DNA of 64,000 nt from contig NZ_CP120742.1 in the NCBI RefSeq assembly GCF_029581275.1, positions 1,834,501 to 1,898,500 on the forward strand, given 5' to 3'. The notes beneath the pieces are model-generated. The model ran no database searches, had not been told where the DNA came from, and saw nothing but the letters and a program-made list of their open reading frames with translations. Numbering within the stretch: the first letter of the stretch is position 1; each line of letters opens with the position of its first letter. This DNA comes from Micromonospora sp. WMMD1155 (GTDB taxonomy: Bacteria; Actinomycetota; Actinomycetes; Mycobacteriales; Micromonosporaceae). The position numbers were made by a program, and so were the translations under genes. This document shows positions 19,182-27,634 of this stretch, in pieces.

Positions 19182-19306
19182 TCCTTTCGAATTCGAACAC
19201 CGAGCCTTCACGTCCCGTCGATGAAGCTTTCTTCAGCTGCACTTGCGATCTTGGGCACTAAACTCCAAAGATGATTGTCGATAGAGCGATCCTCTTGGAG
19301 GCACTC

Positions 19307-20059
19307 ATGGCCCGTACCCCGTCATCGCTGCGCCGCGCGCTCGCGGCCGGCCTCACCGTCCTCGCCACCGCGGCGGCGGCCCTCGTCGCGACCGCCGGAC
19401 CGGCGGCCGCGGCCACCACACCCGGCATCGACGTGTCCCGCTACCAGGGCACCATCAACTGGACCAGCGTCCGCAACGCCGGAGTCCAGTTCGCCTTCAT
19501 CAAGGCGACCGAGGGCACCAGCTACAAGGACCCGAACTTCAACGCGAACTACGTCAACGCGTACAACGCCGGGGTGATCCGTGGGGCGTACCACTTCGCC
19601 CGGCCGAACATCTCCGCCGGCTCCACCCAGGCCAACTACCTGGCCTCCAACGGCGGCGCCTGGTCGGCGGACAGCCGCACCCTACCGGCGGCGCTGGACA
19701 TCGAGGCCAACCCGTACAGCGGTGGCTACTGCTACGGGCTCAGCACGACCGGCATGCGCAACTGGGTGCAGGACTTCCTGAACACCTACCGTTCCCGCAC
19801 CGGCCGGTACGCGGTCATCTACACCACCACGAGCTGGTGGAACCAGTGCACCGGCAGCTGGACCGGCCCGTGGGCGAACCACCCGCTCTGGCTGGCCCGC
19901 TGGTCGAGCACGCCGGGCGCCCTGCCGGCCGGGGCGTCGGTGTGGAGCTTCTGGCAGTACACCAGCACCGGCGCTGTCTCCGGGATCAGCGGCAACGTGG
20001 ACCGCAACTACTGGAACGGCGACCGGAGTCGTCTGATCGCCCTGGCGAACAACACCTGA
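19307..20059 (+). CDS. Secreted GH25 lysozyme (muramidase)
   Basis: 250 residues. A signal peptide of about 36 residues ends in an Ala-rich cleavage region (AGPAAAATTPG). The GH25 domain follows, with GIDVSRYQGTINW, AFIKATEG, GAYHFARP and the acidic catalytic pair in LDIEAN. It cleaves the beta-1,4 MurNAc-GlcNAc bond of peptidoglycan outside the cell. ATG 19307 is taken because GGAGG is five bases upstream; an in-frame upstream ATG would misplace the signal peptide. There is no separate cell-wall-binding domain. Confidence 0.9.
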   Translation: MARTPSSLRRALAAGLTVLATAAAALVATAGPAAAATTPGIDVSRYQGTINWTSVRNAGVQFAFIKATEGTSYKDPNFNANYVNAYNAGVIRGAYHFARPNISAGSTQANYLASNGGAWSADSRTLPAALDIEANPYSGGYCYGLSTTGMRNWVQDFLNTYRSRTGRYAVIYTTTSWWNQCTGSWTGPWANHPLWLARWSSTPGALPAGASVWSFWQYTSTGAVSGISGNVDRNYWNGDRSRLIALANNT

Positions 20060-20068
20060 CCGTGCCGT

Positions 20069-20125
20069 TGGCGGCAGCGGGATCGACGATCACCTGACGG
20101 TCGACAATCGGTCCTGCTGCCGCCA
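20069..20125. terminator. Inverted repeat after the GH25 gene
   Basis: Perfect ten-base arms (20069-20078 and 20116-20125, TGGCGGCAGC and its complement) with a 37-base loop, between convergent genes. Confidence 0.5.
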
Positions 20126-20135
20126 CACCGTCGAT

Positions 20136-20363
20136 TCAGGCCCGCCGTCGGCTCAGAGCGGGCACCACAGCTTCCTCGCGAGCCAGCGCACCCCGGCGGG
20201 ACAGCCGCCAGGCGGCCACCCCGGAACCGGCAACGATCACGACGCTGAGCAGTGCGATGAGCGCCGGAACCCCCACGGCGACCAGCAGCAGGATCGCGTC
20301 GCCGAGCGCGACGAGCATCCACAGTGCCAGCCGAGGCCGGGTGTCCCTCCGTCGGTAACCCAT
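20136..20363 (-). CDS. Small two-helix membrane protein
   Basis: 75 residues: a basic N-terminus (GYRRRDTRPRLAL), two adjoining hydrophobic helices at about 15-55, and a basic C-terminus. ATG 20363 follows GGAGGGAGG. The family is not recognised. It lies 65 bases after the kinase gene on the same strand and may be part of its transcript. Confidence 0.6.
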   Translation of the reverse strand: MGYRRRDTRPRLALWMLVALGDAILLLVAVGVPALIALLSVVIVAGSGVAAWRLSRRGALAREEAVVPALSRRRA

Positions 20364-20428
20364 GTCGTGCCTCCCTCCGTCGTCGAAGGTCAAGTACCCA
20401 GGACGACGGAGGGTCATGCGAATGAGTT

Positions 20429-22423
20429 TCAGTCCTGACGGTCGGGCACGAAGCCCTTGGCGATCCGGTCGAAGTTCGGCAGGTTGGCCTGCCAGTCCTT
20501 CTCGGCGATCTCCCACCGCAGGGCGTACCCCCGGTTACTGGCCGTCACGAAACCCCGGTTACGGACGTGGATCCGCTGCCCGTCGCGGGTCTCCAACCAC
20601 TCCCAGTCACCGCAGGTCTTCCAGAAGTCGCAGGACTTGATGCCGAGGTTCTGGTAGTTGTTGACGAAGTTCTTACGGTTCGGCTCCTGCTTCTGCCAGT
20701 CCTTCACCGCATCCTTCGCCGGGGTGGGGGTCCACTGCACCAGCAGCTCACCCGGCCCGTTGGACTGGTCGAAGACGACCGTGTTGCCGTCAGGCTGGCT
20801 GCGCACCCACCCGTCGGGGATCGGCAGCATGAAGCCGGTCGGATCCTTGTGCAGCTTCCAGCCCGCCGGGAGCGCGTTCGGGTCCGCCGAGGGCGTCGCC
20901 GACGGGGTCGGGCTGGCCGCGCCGCTGGTCGGCGGCGGTGGCGCGGCAGCGGACGTCGGGGCCGCCCCCGAGGTCGCGGCAGCACCGGTCGGGTCGGCCT
21001 GCGGGGTCTTGTCGTCTTCCTTGGTGAGCATCGGCACGATCACCACGAGGCCGATCAGCAGCAGCGCGACCAGGGCCCCGACCAGCACGTTGCGACGGGT
21101 GTTGTTCGGCTTCGTGCCGTCCGACAGCGGCACCGCCGCACGACCGGAAGGACCCACCGGAGGCATGAGCGCCGTCGGCGTCGACGGCTTGCGCTGCACC
21201 GGCGCCACCGGCGGACCGTCGACGACGGTCGGCTCGTCGTCGTCATTCGTCGTACCGTCGCCGGTCGTGTCGCTCGCCGCCGTGACCTTCGCGGTCGGGT
21301 CGGCGTCGGCCGGGGCCGGGCGGTCGATCGTGGCGGTCGGCTCCGACGCGGCCGGACCGGCGTCCACACCGGACGACACCACGGCAGTCGGTGTGGCGTC
21401 GGCCGTCGGCGAGGGAGCCTCGGCCGGTGCCGCGTCCGCGGGCGAGGTCACGGCGGCGACAGACGCGGCGGCCGGCGGCGGCGACACCGGCCGGTCGACA
21501 CTCTCGGCCGGTCGTGGTGCCGGCACCAGCGGCGGGCGCGGTTCGCGCGGACCGTTCGGCCCCGGCCGTCGTACGCCATCGAGCAGTGAGATTCCGCGCG
21601 ACCGCTTGCCGCCGGCACGACGCAGCAGACGCTCCGCCACCTCGGCGGTGATCCGTTCGTTCGGGTCCTTGCGCAGCAGCCCGTTGAGCACGGCCTTGAG
21701 CGGACCGGCGTTCTTCGGCGGCGGGATCGGCTCGGTGGCCAACGCGGCCAGGGTGCCGATCGCCGACGGCCGGGCGTACGGCGACTTGCCCTCGACCGCC
21801 GCGTAGAGCGTCGCGCCCAACGACCACAGGTCGGCCTCGGGCCCGGCGGTGCCGTCGCGGGCGCGCTCCGGGGAGATGTACGCGGGTGAGCCGAGCACCA
21901 TGCCGGTGCGGGTCACGTTGGGGTCGCCGGGGATCGTGGCGAGACCGAAATCGGTCAACACCACCCGGCCGTCCTCGCCGAGCAACACGTTGCCCGGCTT
22001 GACGTCGCGGTGCATGACGCCCGCCTTGTGCGCGGAGCTGAGCGCACCCAGCACGCCGAGCCCGATCTCCACCGCGCGGGCCACCGACACCGGGCCGTCC
22101 TCGGCGAGCGTGTCCTGCAACGACTTCGACGGCACGTACTCCATGACGATCCACGGATCGCCGTCGGTGCGCAGCACGTCGAAGATGCGGACGACGTTGG
22201 CGTGGTTGAGCCGGGCGATGGCCCGGGCCTCCCGCAACGAGCGCTCCCGCATCTCGCGGCGTTCCTCGTCGGTGAGGCCGGGCGGCGGCACCAACTCCTT
22301 GATGGCGACGTCCCGGTGCAGCACCTCGTCACGCGCCTTCCACACCCGGCCCATGCCACCCTGGCCGAGCGGCGACAGGAGCCGGTATCGGTCAGCGACA
22401 AGTTGGGGAAGCGCGTTCGACAT
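20429..22423 (-). CDS. Transmembrane Ser/Thr protein kinase (PknB-like)
   Basis: 664 residues. The kinase domain (12-270) is complete: glycine loop LGQGGMGRV, catalytic Lys42, HRDVKPGN with Asp140, and DFG at 158-160. A long Pro/Ala/Thr-rich juxtamembrane linker (280-440, including DEPTVVDG) leads to one membrane helix (about 445-466). An extracellular domain of roughly 150 residues ends in IAKGFVPDRQD. There are no PASTA repeats, so the sensor is of another type. TACCGT (complement of 22431-22436) is seven bases before the ATG. The second kinase at 53143 has the same architecture. Confidence 0.92.
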   Translation of the reverse strand: MSNALPQLVADRYRLLSPLGQGGMGRVWKARDEVLHRDVAIKELVPPPGLTDEERREMRERSLREARAIARLNHANVVRIFDVLRTDGDPWIVMEYVPSKSLQDTLAEDGPVSVARAVEIGLGVLGALSSAHKAGVMHRDVKPGNVLLGEDGRVVLTDFGLATIPGDPNVTRTGMVLGSPAYISPERARDGTAGPEADLWSLGATLYAAVEGKSPYARPSAIGTLAALATEPIPPPKNAGPLKAVLNGLLRKDPNERITAEVAERLLRRAGGKRSRGISLLDGVRRPGPNGPREPRPPLVPAPRPAESVDRPVSPPPAAASVAAVTSPADAAPAEAPSPTADATPTAVVSSGVDAGPAASEPTATIDRPAPADADPTAKVTAASDTTGDGTTNDDDEPTVVDGPPVAPVQRKPSTPTALMPPVGPSGRAAVPLSDGTKPNNTRRNVLVGALVALLLIGLVVIVPMLTKEDDKTPQADPTGAAATSGAAPTSAAAPPPPTSGAASPTPSATPSADPNALPAGWKLHKDPTGFMLPIPDGWVRSQPDGNTVVFDQSNGPGELLVQWTPTPAKDAVKDWQKQEPNRKNFVNNYQNLGIKSCDFWKTCGDWEWLETRDGQRIHVRNRGFVTASNRGYALRWEIAEKDWQANLPNFDRIAKGFVPDRQD

Positions 22424-22430
22424 CGCTGAG

Positions 22431-22507
22431 ACGGTACCCGGACCCGCCGACGCTCACACCGTCGGCACGCCACTGTCCGCTTCCCGCGACTTCGCGCGGC
22501 GTACCCT
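22431..22507. promoter_or_regulatory. Divergent leaderless promoters of the kinase and accE
   Basis: The minus-strand box is the complement of 22431-22436 (TACCGT), seven bases from the kinase ATG. The plus-strand box is TACCCT at 22502-22507, six bases from the accE ATG. Confidence 0.6.
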
Positions 22508-22513
22508 GGCGTC

Positions 22514-22708
22514 ATGTCTGCCGAAGAGCCGCTGATCCGGGTCGTCCGCGGTGTGCCCACCGCCGAGGAGTTGGCCGCTCTCGTCGGGGCGGTCGTCGTC
22601 CGCTCCCGCCCGGCCGTGACCCCCGTCCCGAAGACCGCGTCCGCCTGGGCGCGCAGCGGGCGACCGGCCGGTCCCGGCGGGTGGCGCGCCGCCGGGCTGC
22701 CCCGCTGA
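22514..22708 (+). CDS. accE: Acyl-CoA carboxylase epsilon subunit
   Basis: 64 residues. The N-terminal half (EPLIRVVRGVPTAEELAALV, then VVVRSRPA) is the actinobacterial AccE signature. The rest is a short Pro/Gly/Trp-containing tail. AccE stabilises the AccA-AccD complex. It is normally next to accD; here the two are 7.4 kb apart. Leaderless-type start with TACCCT six bases upstream. Confidence 0.85.
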   Translation: MSAEEPLIRVVRGVPTAEELAALVGAVVVRSRPAVTPVPKTASAWARSGRPAGPGGWRAAGLPR

Positions 22709-22797
22709 CCCGACCTACCCGGACGGGGGCTGCCAGGGGCCGGTCGAGCCGTTACCCTCACTCAGGGAAGTGGTGCCGTCACACGTAGGGAGGATCC

Positions 22798-23256
22798 GTG
22801 ATCCCTGAGGAGGACCGGCCAGCGCCCTGGTTGCGCGGTTACGGCGGCATCGAGGCCGACATCAGCCGGCTCCGCGACTTCGCCGACCGGCTCGCCGCCG
22901 AGGTCGAGAGCAACTACGCGCCGCACCTGTCGTACATCGCCGAGGACATGTCCGCGAAGCTCCCCAACCCGTGCGACGCCTTCGTCGAGCTGGTCACGTT
23001 CCTGCACGCCCACCACGAGACGCAGCAGGCCACCGCCGACATGGTGTACGCCGTCCGAGGCGCCACCGGCCACCTCGCCGCCGCCGCCGACCGAGTCGCC
23101 ACCCACTACGCCGACAGCGACGCCTTCACCGCCGCGCGAGTGGTCGACGTCCGACGTGCCCTCGCCGACCCGAGCGCCGTCCTTCCCGGCGGGCCGACGC
23201 CGATGCTGACCGACCCGACCAGCCCCGACATCGAAGGGCCGGTGGTGCTGCCGTGA
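22798..23256 (+). CDS. WXG100-like helical protein, first gene of a T7SS-like module
   Basis: 152 residues, mostly alpha-helical (residues 18-115), with Ala-rich heptad-like patterns and a Pro/Thr-rich tail. It lacks a clean WXG motif. Its size, helical profile and neighbours (a PPE-like Pro/Gly-rich protein and a mycosin) suggest a type VII secretion-associated component. GTG has GGGAGG four bases upstream, and TACCCT near 22753 may be the promoter. The stop overlaps the next start by four bases. Confidence 0.55.
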   Translation: MIPEEDRPAPWLRGYGGIEADISRLRDFADRLAAEVESNYAPHLSYIAEDMSAKLPNPCDAFVELVTFLHAHHETQQATADMVYAVRGATGHLAAAADRVATHYADSDAFTAARVVDVRRALADPSAVLPGGPTPMLTDPTSPDIEGPVVLP

Positions 23257-24620
23257 TCGAACGAGGCACCGGCCGCACCTCCGGCCTCACCGACTGGCAG
23301 CTCATGGACGTCAACAGCATGTGGGCCTGCCTCCAGGACCACGACACCGCCAACCACTGGAAACAGGTCGCCGGCTGGCGCAAGGTCTGCGACCTCGCAC
23401 AGACCCACCTCGGCCGTCTCCACGAATACCGGCGCGGCCTCGCCGCCGCGTGGCCACCCGAAACCAGCGCCGCCTCCAGCACGTACCTCGCCGAACTCGA
23501 CGAGCTCATCGACAAGGTCCAACGCACCCACGACGCCGCCGCCGCGAACTACACCGCGCTGTCCGCCGCCACCCAGGCCATCGGCACCACCCGCGCCGCG
23601 CTCCGCAAAATCCACGAGGTGTACGCGACCAAGCTCCAACAGAAGCAGGCGTACGACGCGATGGCCGCCGACCCGAAAGCGGTGATGGGCAACCGGGTGA
23701 CGACGCCGCCGGTTGCGGACGGGGAATTGGAACAGCTGAACGCGCAGGCCCGGAGCATGATGTTCGGCCTCAGCAGCGAACTCCAACAAGCCCAAGCAAC
23801 CCTCCAAAAACCACCGGCAACCCCTTCGCAGGCCGGCAAGGATATTTCGAGTTCAGATATTTACGGCGGCGGGGCGGCGCCGATTATTCCACCAGTAATT
23901 CCAGTGCCTATGGCCAGAAACGAAACTAGGGCCACTTTCCCGACAACCAAAGTAGCCGCTACACCTCTGCCCATCGCGACCGGCCAGGGCCCCGTACTCG
24001 GCGGCGCCGGGACGGTGGGGCCCCCGAACCCTGGTAGCGCACTTCCGAACCCTGCATCAAATTCGAGCCATTTTGCGTCCCAACCGGGTATCGCGCCACA
24101 ACATCCGCCGATGCGCGGCATTTCAACATCGAATGAACACAATCGAGGATCGCTAGGCAGGCCGATTTCGAGTTACCCGCACGGCACACTTCGCGGAACC
24201 CCGCCGGAGCCACTACGCGTTGCGCCCCCGGGGGAAATCATCGGCAGCACACCAGGGACATCAATCCGCCAACCGGAAGGCAGTGGCAGTCCCTCACGGC
24301 GCGTCAACCCAGTCGGAGGCGTCATTGGCGGCGGCGGGGCGGGAACAGCTCCCACAGGCGCGGCAGGCTCCCGCCCTTCGGCGGGCAGAAGCCCCTCCGG
24401 CGGACATGGCATTTCGCCGATCGGTGGAGCACCCGGAATCTGGAACGGCGGGTCGAGCGGGACCGGCCGACCCGCCCGACGCGACGACAATCTCAAAGAA
24501 CCAAACGATTGGGACCCCGACAACCCCTGGGAGACCAGGCGGGGGGTTAATCCAGTGGTCCTGCCCCCAGAAGAAGATGGCCCGATAGACCCAGGACCAG
24601 CCATCGGCATGGGCCGGTGA
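23253..24620 (+). CDS. PPE-like protein, helical head with Pro/Gly-rich tail
   Basis: 455 residues. Residues 1-200 form long helices with conserved Trp (LTDWQLMDVNSMWACLQDHD and HWKQVAGWRKVCDLA). Residues 205-420 are a Gly/Pro/Ser-rich low-complexity stretch, and the C-terminus (DPDNPWETRRGVNPVVLPPE) looks like the tail of other T7SS-type effectors. Both ends overlap neighbours by four bases (GTGA). From about base 23820 the DNA is distinctly richer in A and T, with codons such as ATT and AAA that are rare elsewhere in the window. Confidence 0.6.
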   Translation: MIERGTGRTSGLTDWQLMDVNSMWACLQDHDTANHWKQVAGWRKVCDLAQTHLGRLHEYRRGLAAAWPPETSAASSTYLAELDELIDKVQRTHDAAAANYTALSAATQAIGTTRAALRKIHEVYATKLQQKQAYDAMAADPKAVMGNRVTTPPVADGELEQLNAQARSMMFGLSSELQQAQATLQKPPATPSQAGKDISSSDIYGGGAAPIIPPVIPVPMARNETRATFPTTKVAATPLPIATGQGPVLGGAGTVGPPNPGSALPNPASNSSHFASQPGIAPQHPPMRGISTSNEHNRGSLGRPISSYPHGTLRGTPPEPLRVAPPGEIIGSTPGTSIRQPEGSGSPSRRVNPVGGVIGGGGAGTAPTGAAGSRPSAGRSPSGGHGISPIGGAPGIWNGGSSGTGRPARRDDNLKEPNDWDPDNPWETRRGVNPVVLPPEEDGPIDPGPAIGMGR

Positions 24621-25786
24621 GGGCACCGGCAATACGTACAGTAATCGTGATTCTGGCATGCATATGGCCCACCCTCCTGTGCGGCGATCTAACTGCTGCT
24701 GGACAGCAGAGCCAACCACCCAACGAAGGCGCTGATCGGATTCGTGCGGACCAGTGGCATCTGGCAACACTCGCCTGCGCTGAGGCAAACAAGGTCAGCC
24801 AAGGCGAAGGTGTCATTGTCGCAGTCCCAGACACGGGTGTTTCCCCACATCCAGACCTGACAGGCAACCTTCTCTCAGGGATTAACATTGTCGACGGAGG
24901 GCGCAGCAATGGCCATGGGGACCAGAACAGTCACGGCACTGGAATGGCGGGTCTCATCGCCGCCCACGGACAAGACAACAACCAAGGCGCCCGCGGCATT
25001 GCGCCGAAATCCAAGATTCTACCGATCTTAATCGCCGGAACAAATAACCAAAGCAGCCCAGACGACCTAGGTAAAGCAATTGATTACGCAATATCTTCCG
25101 GTGCCAGCGTCATCAGCATTTCGAGTGCAGGCGGCTCTAGCCCTGCCTTGCGTGAAGCGATCAAGTCGGGACTCGCCGCTAATGTCCTAATCGTCGCTGC
25201 CGCTGGTAACCGGCCAGCCGACAACCATGTGGGATACCCCGCGTCTGCTGAGGGCGTTATCGCTGTCGGCGGAATCGACCGAGACGGGAATCGCGCAGCT
25301 ATCTCCGTCACCGGACCGGAGATCGACGTGGTTGCACCTGCGGTCGACATCTACAGCACAAGCCTCAACGGCAAGTACCGCAAGGGCACCGGAACCTCTG
25401 ATGCGACGGCGATTGTGGCCGGGGCGGCGGCTTTGATCAGGTCCAAGTACCCCTATCTGCCTGCCCGCGAGGTCGCGCACCGGCTCACGGCCACCGCTAT
25501 CGACAAGGGTCCACCTGGGCGTGACGACGAGTACGGCTACGGCGTGATTGATCTCGTGGCAGCGCTGACGGCAGACGTACCGCCGCTGGGGTTCGAATCG
25601 GCGAGCGCTCCGGTCGGTGCTGGCCCTACGACGTGGGCCGGCGGCGAGCGGGGTGATGACGACGGCGCTGCTACGGCGCGTGGCCTGGCCACCCTGGGTG
25701 TGATTCTGGCTGCCGGGGTCGGGTGGGCGGTGGTGGCGCGGCGTCGCCGCCGTAGTGATGATCCGCCGCCCAGGATCAGCCGCTGA
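24617..25786 (+). CDS. Mycosin-type subtilisin protease (MycP-like)
   Basis: 389 residues: an N-terminal signal helix (6-28), an S8 protease domain with the triad Asp72 (PDTG), His106 (SHGTG) and Ser261 (GTSDAT), Asn198 as oxyanion residue, and a C-terminal membrane helix (about 353-372) followed by RRRRR. This order is that of mycosins, the membrane proteases of type VII secretion systems. No eccB, eccC, eccD or eccE is in the window. Codon 138 (25028-25030) is TTA. The first 600 bases are A/T-richer than the surroundings. Confidence 0.85.
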   Translation: MRAPAIRTVIVILACIWPTLLCGDLTAAGQQSQPPNEGADRIRADQWHLATLACAEANKVSQGEGVIVAVPDTGVSPHPDLTGNLLSGINIVDGGRSNGHGDQNSHGTGMAGLIAAHGQDNNQGARGIAPKSKILPILIAGTNNQSSPDDLGKAIDYAISSGASVISISSAGGSSPALREAIKSGLAANVLIVAAAGNRPADNHVGYPASAEGVIAVGGIDRDGNRAAISVTGPEIDVVAPAVDIYSTSLNGKYRKGTGTSDATAIVAGAAALIRSKYPYLPAREVAHRLTATAIDKGPPGRDDEYGYGVIDLVAALTADVPPLGFESASAPVGAGPTTWAGGERGDDDGAATARGLATLGVILAAGVGWAVVARRRRRSDDPPPRISR

Positions 25787-25817
25787 CCGGCGCGAAGGCG
25801 CTCTGATCGCCTCGGGT

Positions 25818-25866
25818 TTCGCGGAATCGGGGTGTCCGGCAGCGTCGGATACCCCGGTTTCGCGAA
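25818..25866. repeat. Palindromic repeat, family B copy 1
   Basis: Sixteen-base arms (25818-25833 and 25851-25866) match at 14 positions. The element contains GGGTGTCC-GC-GC and GGATACC, which recur in reverse orientation in the element at 27366-27450. Confidence 0.6.
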
Positions 25867-26041
25867 GGGCGGGCGTCGCCGAGGTCAGGTTGGCTGATCG
25901 ACTCCAGGTCCCCGATGTGGCGGTATCCGTTGAGCTGGTTAGGCCGATATCGGCGATGTGGAGTGGATCATGGGCGGGCGGCGCGCGACGCTGGGGAGCA
26001 GCGCCGGACGCGGCGACTGGGTAGCCGGTAACGTCGGGTTC

Positions 26042-26710
26042 GTGTCTGATTCTCTGCCGCTCCGTCTTGTGCTCGCGTCGGCGAGCCCTGCCCGTCGTAA
26101 GCTCCTCCAGGCCGCTGGCATCGAGCCGGATGTGCTGGTCAGCGGGGTGGACGAATCCCTGGTGATGGCCGACCGGGCCGAGGAGTTGTGCCTGGAGTTG
26201 GCGCGCCTCAAGGCGCAGGCGGTGCTGACCAGGTTGAGCCCGGCCCGTGATCAGCGGACGCTGGTGGTCGGCTGCGACTCGGTGTTGGCCTTCGACGGGG
26301 AGATTCTCGGTAAGCCGGCGGATCCGGCTGACGCGACGCGCCGTTGGCTGCGGATGCGGGGGCGCAGCGGGGTTCTGCACAGTGGGCACTGCCTGATCGA
26401 CGTCGTCGCCGGGCGGCGCGCTGAGGCGGTGGCCTCGACGACCGTTCACTTCGCCGACATCAGTGACGACGAGATCGCCACGTACGTGGGCAGTGGCGAG
26501 CCGCTGGCGGTGGCCGGGGCGTTCACGATCGACGGGCTGGGCGGGTCTTTCGTGGAGCGGATCGAGGGGGACCCGGGCACGGTGGTGGGGTTGTCGATGC
26601 CGCTGCTGCGCCGTCTTCTCGCCGAACTCGACCTGCGGATCACCGATCTCTGGACGACCGTCGCGCCGGGCGGCCAAACCGTCGATCCGATCGGTAACGT
26701 CCGTTCATGA
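26042..26710 (+). CDS. maf: Maf-family nucleoside triphosphate pyrophosphatase
   Basis: 222 residues. The substrate-binding signature LVLASASPARRKLLQAAGI opens the protein and GCDSVLAFDGEILGKP follows near residue 80. Maf enzymes hydrolyse dTTP/UTP or modified nucleotides and affect septation. GTG 26042 is chosen over in-frame upstream codons because TAACGT (26029-26034) is seven bases before it and the family N-terminus begins there. The stop overlaps the methyltransferase start (ATGA). Confidence 0.9.
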   Translation: MSDSLPLRLVLASASPARRKLLQAAGIEPDVLVSGVDESLVMADRAEELCLELARLKAQAVLTRLSPARDQRTLVVGCDSVLAFDGEILGKPADPADATRRWLRMRGRSGVLHSGHCLIDVVAGRRAEAVASTTVHFADISDDEIATYVGSGEPLAVAGAFTIDGLGGSFVERIEGDPGTVVGLSMPLLRRLLAELDLRITDLWTTVAPGGQTVDPIGNVRS

Positions 26711-27360
26711 CCACCAAATCGATCCCGCTCACCGACGAGCTGCACGCGTACCTTGTCGCACACGGTTCCCCGCCGGACGAGATCATCCGGGACCTGGCCG
26801 AGGAGACCCGGTCGGTGTTGCCGGAGCACGCCACGATGCAGGTGGCACCGGAGCAGGCGGCATTTCTGACCTTCCTCACCCGACTTCTCGACACGCGGCA
26901 GGCCGTCGAGGTCGGCACGTTCACCGGGCTCTCGTCGCTGGCGATCGCCCGCGGTCTGCCCGAAGGTGGGCGGCTGACCTGCTTCGACATTTCGGAGGAG
27001 TTCACCGGCATCGCCCGGCGCTACTGGGATCGGGCCGGTGTGCAGGACCGGATCGACCTGCGGATCGGCCCGGCCGGGGACCGGCTTCGGGAGTTGCCGC
27101 AGGAGCGCTACCTGGATTTCGCGTTCATCGACGCGGACAAGACGGGCTACCCGGTCTACTGGGCGGAGTTGGTGCCCCGGATGCGTCCGGGTGGGGTGAT
27201 CGCTGTCGACAACGTGTTGCGCGGCGGCCGGGTCATCGCGCCGCAGGACGTCAGCGACCGGGCGATCGCCGCCTTCAACGACGAGGTGCTCGCCGACGTA
27301 CGGGTAGATCCGGTGATGTTGCCCGTCGCGGACGGCCTGACCCTGGCCCGGGTGCGCTGA
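26707..27360 (+). CDS. O-methyltransferase (class I SAM-dependent)
   Basis: 217 residues with the SAM-binding fold VEVGTFTGLSSLAIARGL, the acidic residue in LTCFDIS, and the metal-dependent COMT signature DFAFIDADKTGY and IAVDNVL. The substrate is unknown. It is translationally coupled to maf by a four-base overlap. Confidence 0.9.
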   Translation: MTTKSIPLTDELHAYLVAHGSPPDEIIRDLAEETRSVLPEHATMQVAPEQAAFLTFLTRLLDTRQAVEVGTFTGLSSLAIARGLPEGGRLTCFDISEEFTGIARRYWDRAGVQDRIDLRIGPAGDRLRELPQERYLDFAFIDADKTGYPVYWAELVPRMRPGGVIAVDNVLRGGRVIAPQDVSDRAIAAFNDEVLADVRVDPVMLPVADGLTLARVR

Positions 27361-27365
27361 GCGAC

Positions 27366-27450
27366 GGCTTGATTCACTCGGTTTCCTGAAAGTCGCGGTA
27401 TCCCGAGCGGCAGGACACCCCGACTTCCAGAAAACCGAGTCGATCAAGCC
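27366..27450. repeat. Palindromic repeat, family B copy 2
   Basis: Thirty-base arms (27366-27395 and 27421-27450) pair at 26 positions. The loop is the reverse complement of the middle of the element at 25818-25866. It lies between convergent genes and may double as terminator. Confidence 0.65.
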
Positions 27451-27451
27451 A

Positions 27452-27620
27452 GGCCGGGCCAAGGCCTGGCCAAGCCAGGGGCCGCACCAAGCCGGGCCAG
27501 GGCCGGGCCGAGTCAGGCCAAGCCAGGCCGAGCCGGGCCAGGGCCGGGCCGAGTCAGGCCAAGCCAGGCCAAGCCAGACCGAGCCGGGCCAAGCCAGGCC
27601 GGGCCAGGGCCGAGCCAAGG
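27452..27620. repeat. Tandem GCCAAGCCAGGCC-type minisatellite
   Basis: The segment is built of GGGCC, AAGCC and AGGCC units. Within it are two 41-base copies (27491-27531 and 27532-27572) that differ at one position. It abuts the 3' end of the permease gene. No ORF is supportable. Confidence 0.7.
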
Positions 27621-27634
27621 ACCAGGGCCGTACG

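Noticed and set aside
25590..25600. GGGTTCGAATCGG, a tRNA T-loop-like sequence
   Set aside because: It lies inside the mycosin reading frame and no acceptor, D or anticodon stem can be formed around it.
27452..27620. CRISPR-like array
   Set aside because: The units are contiguous GCC-rich tandem repeats without unique spacers, and no cas gene is near.
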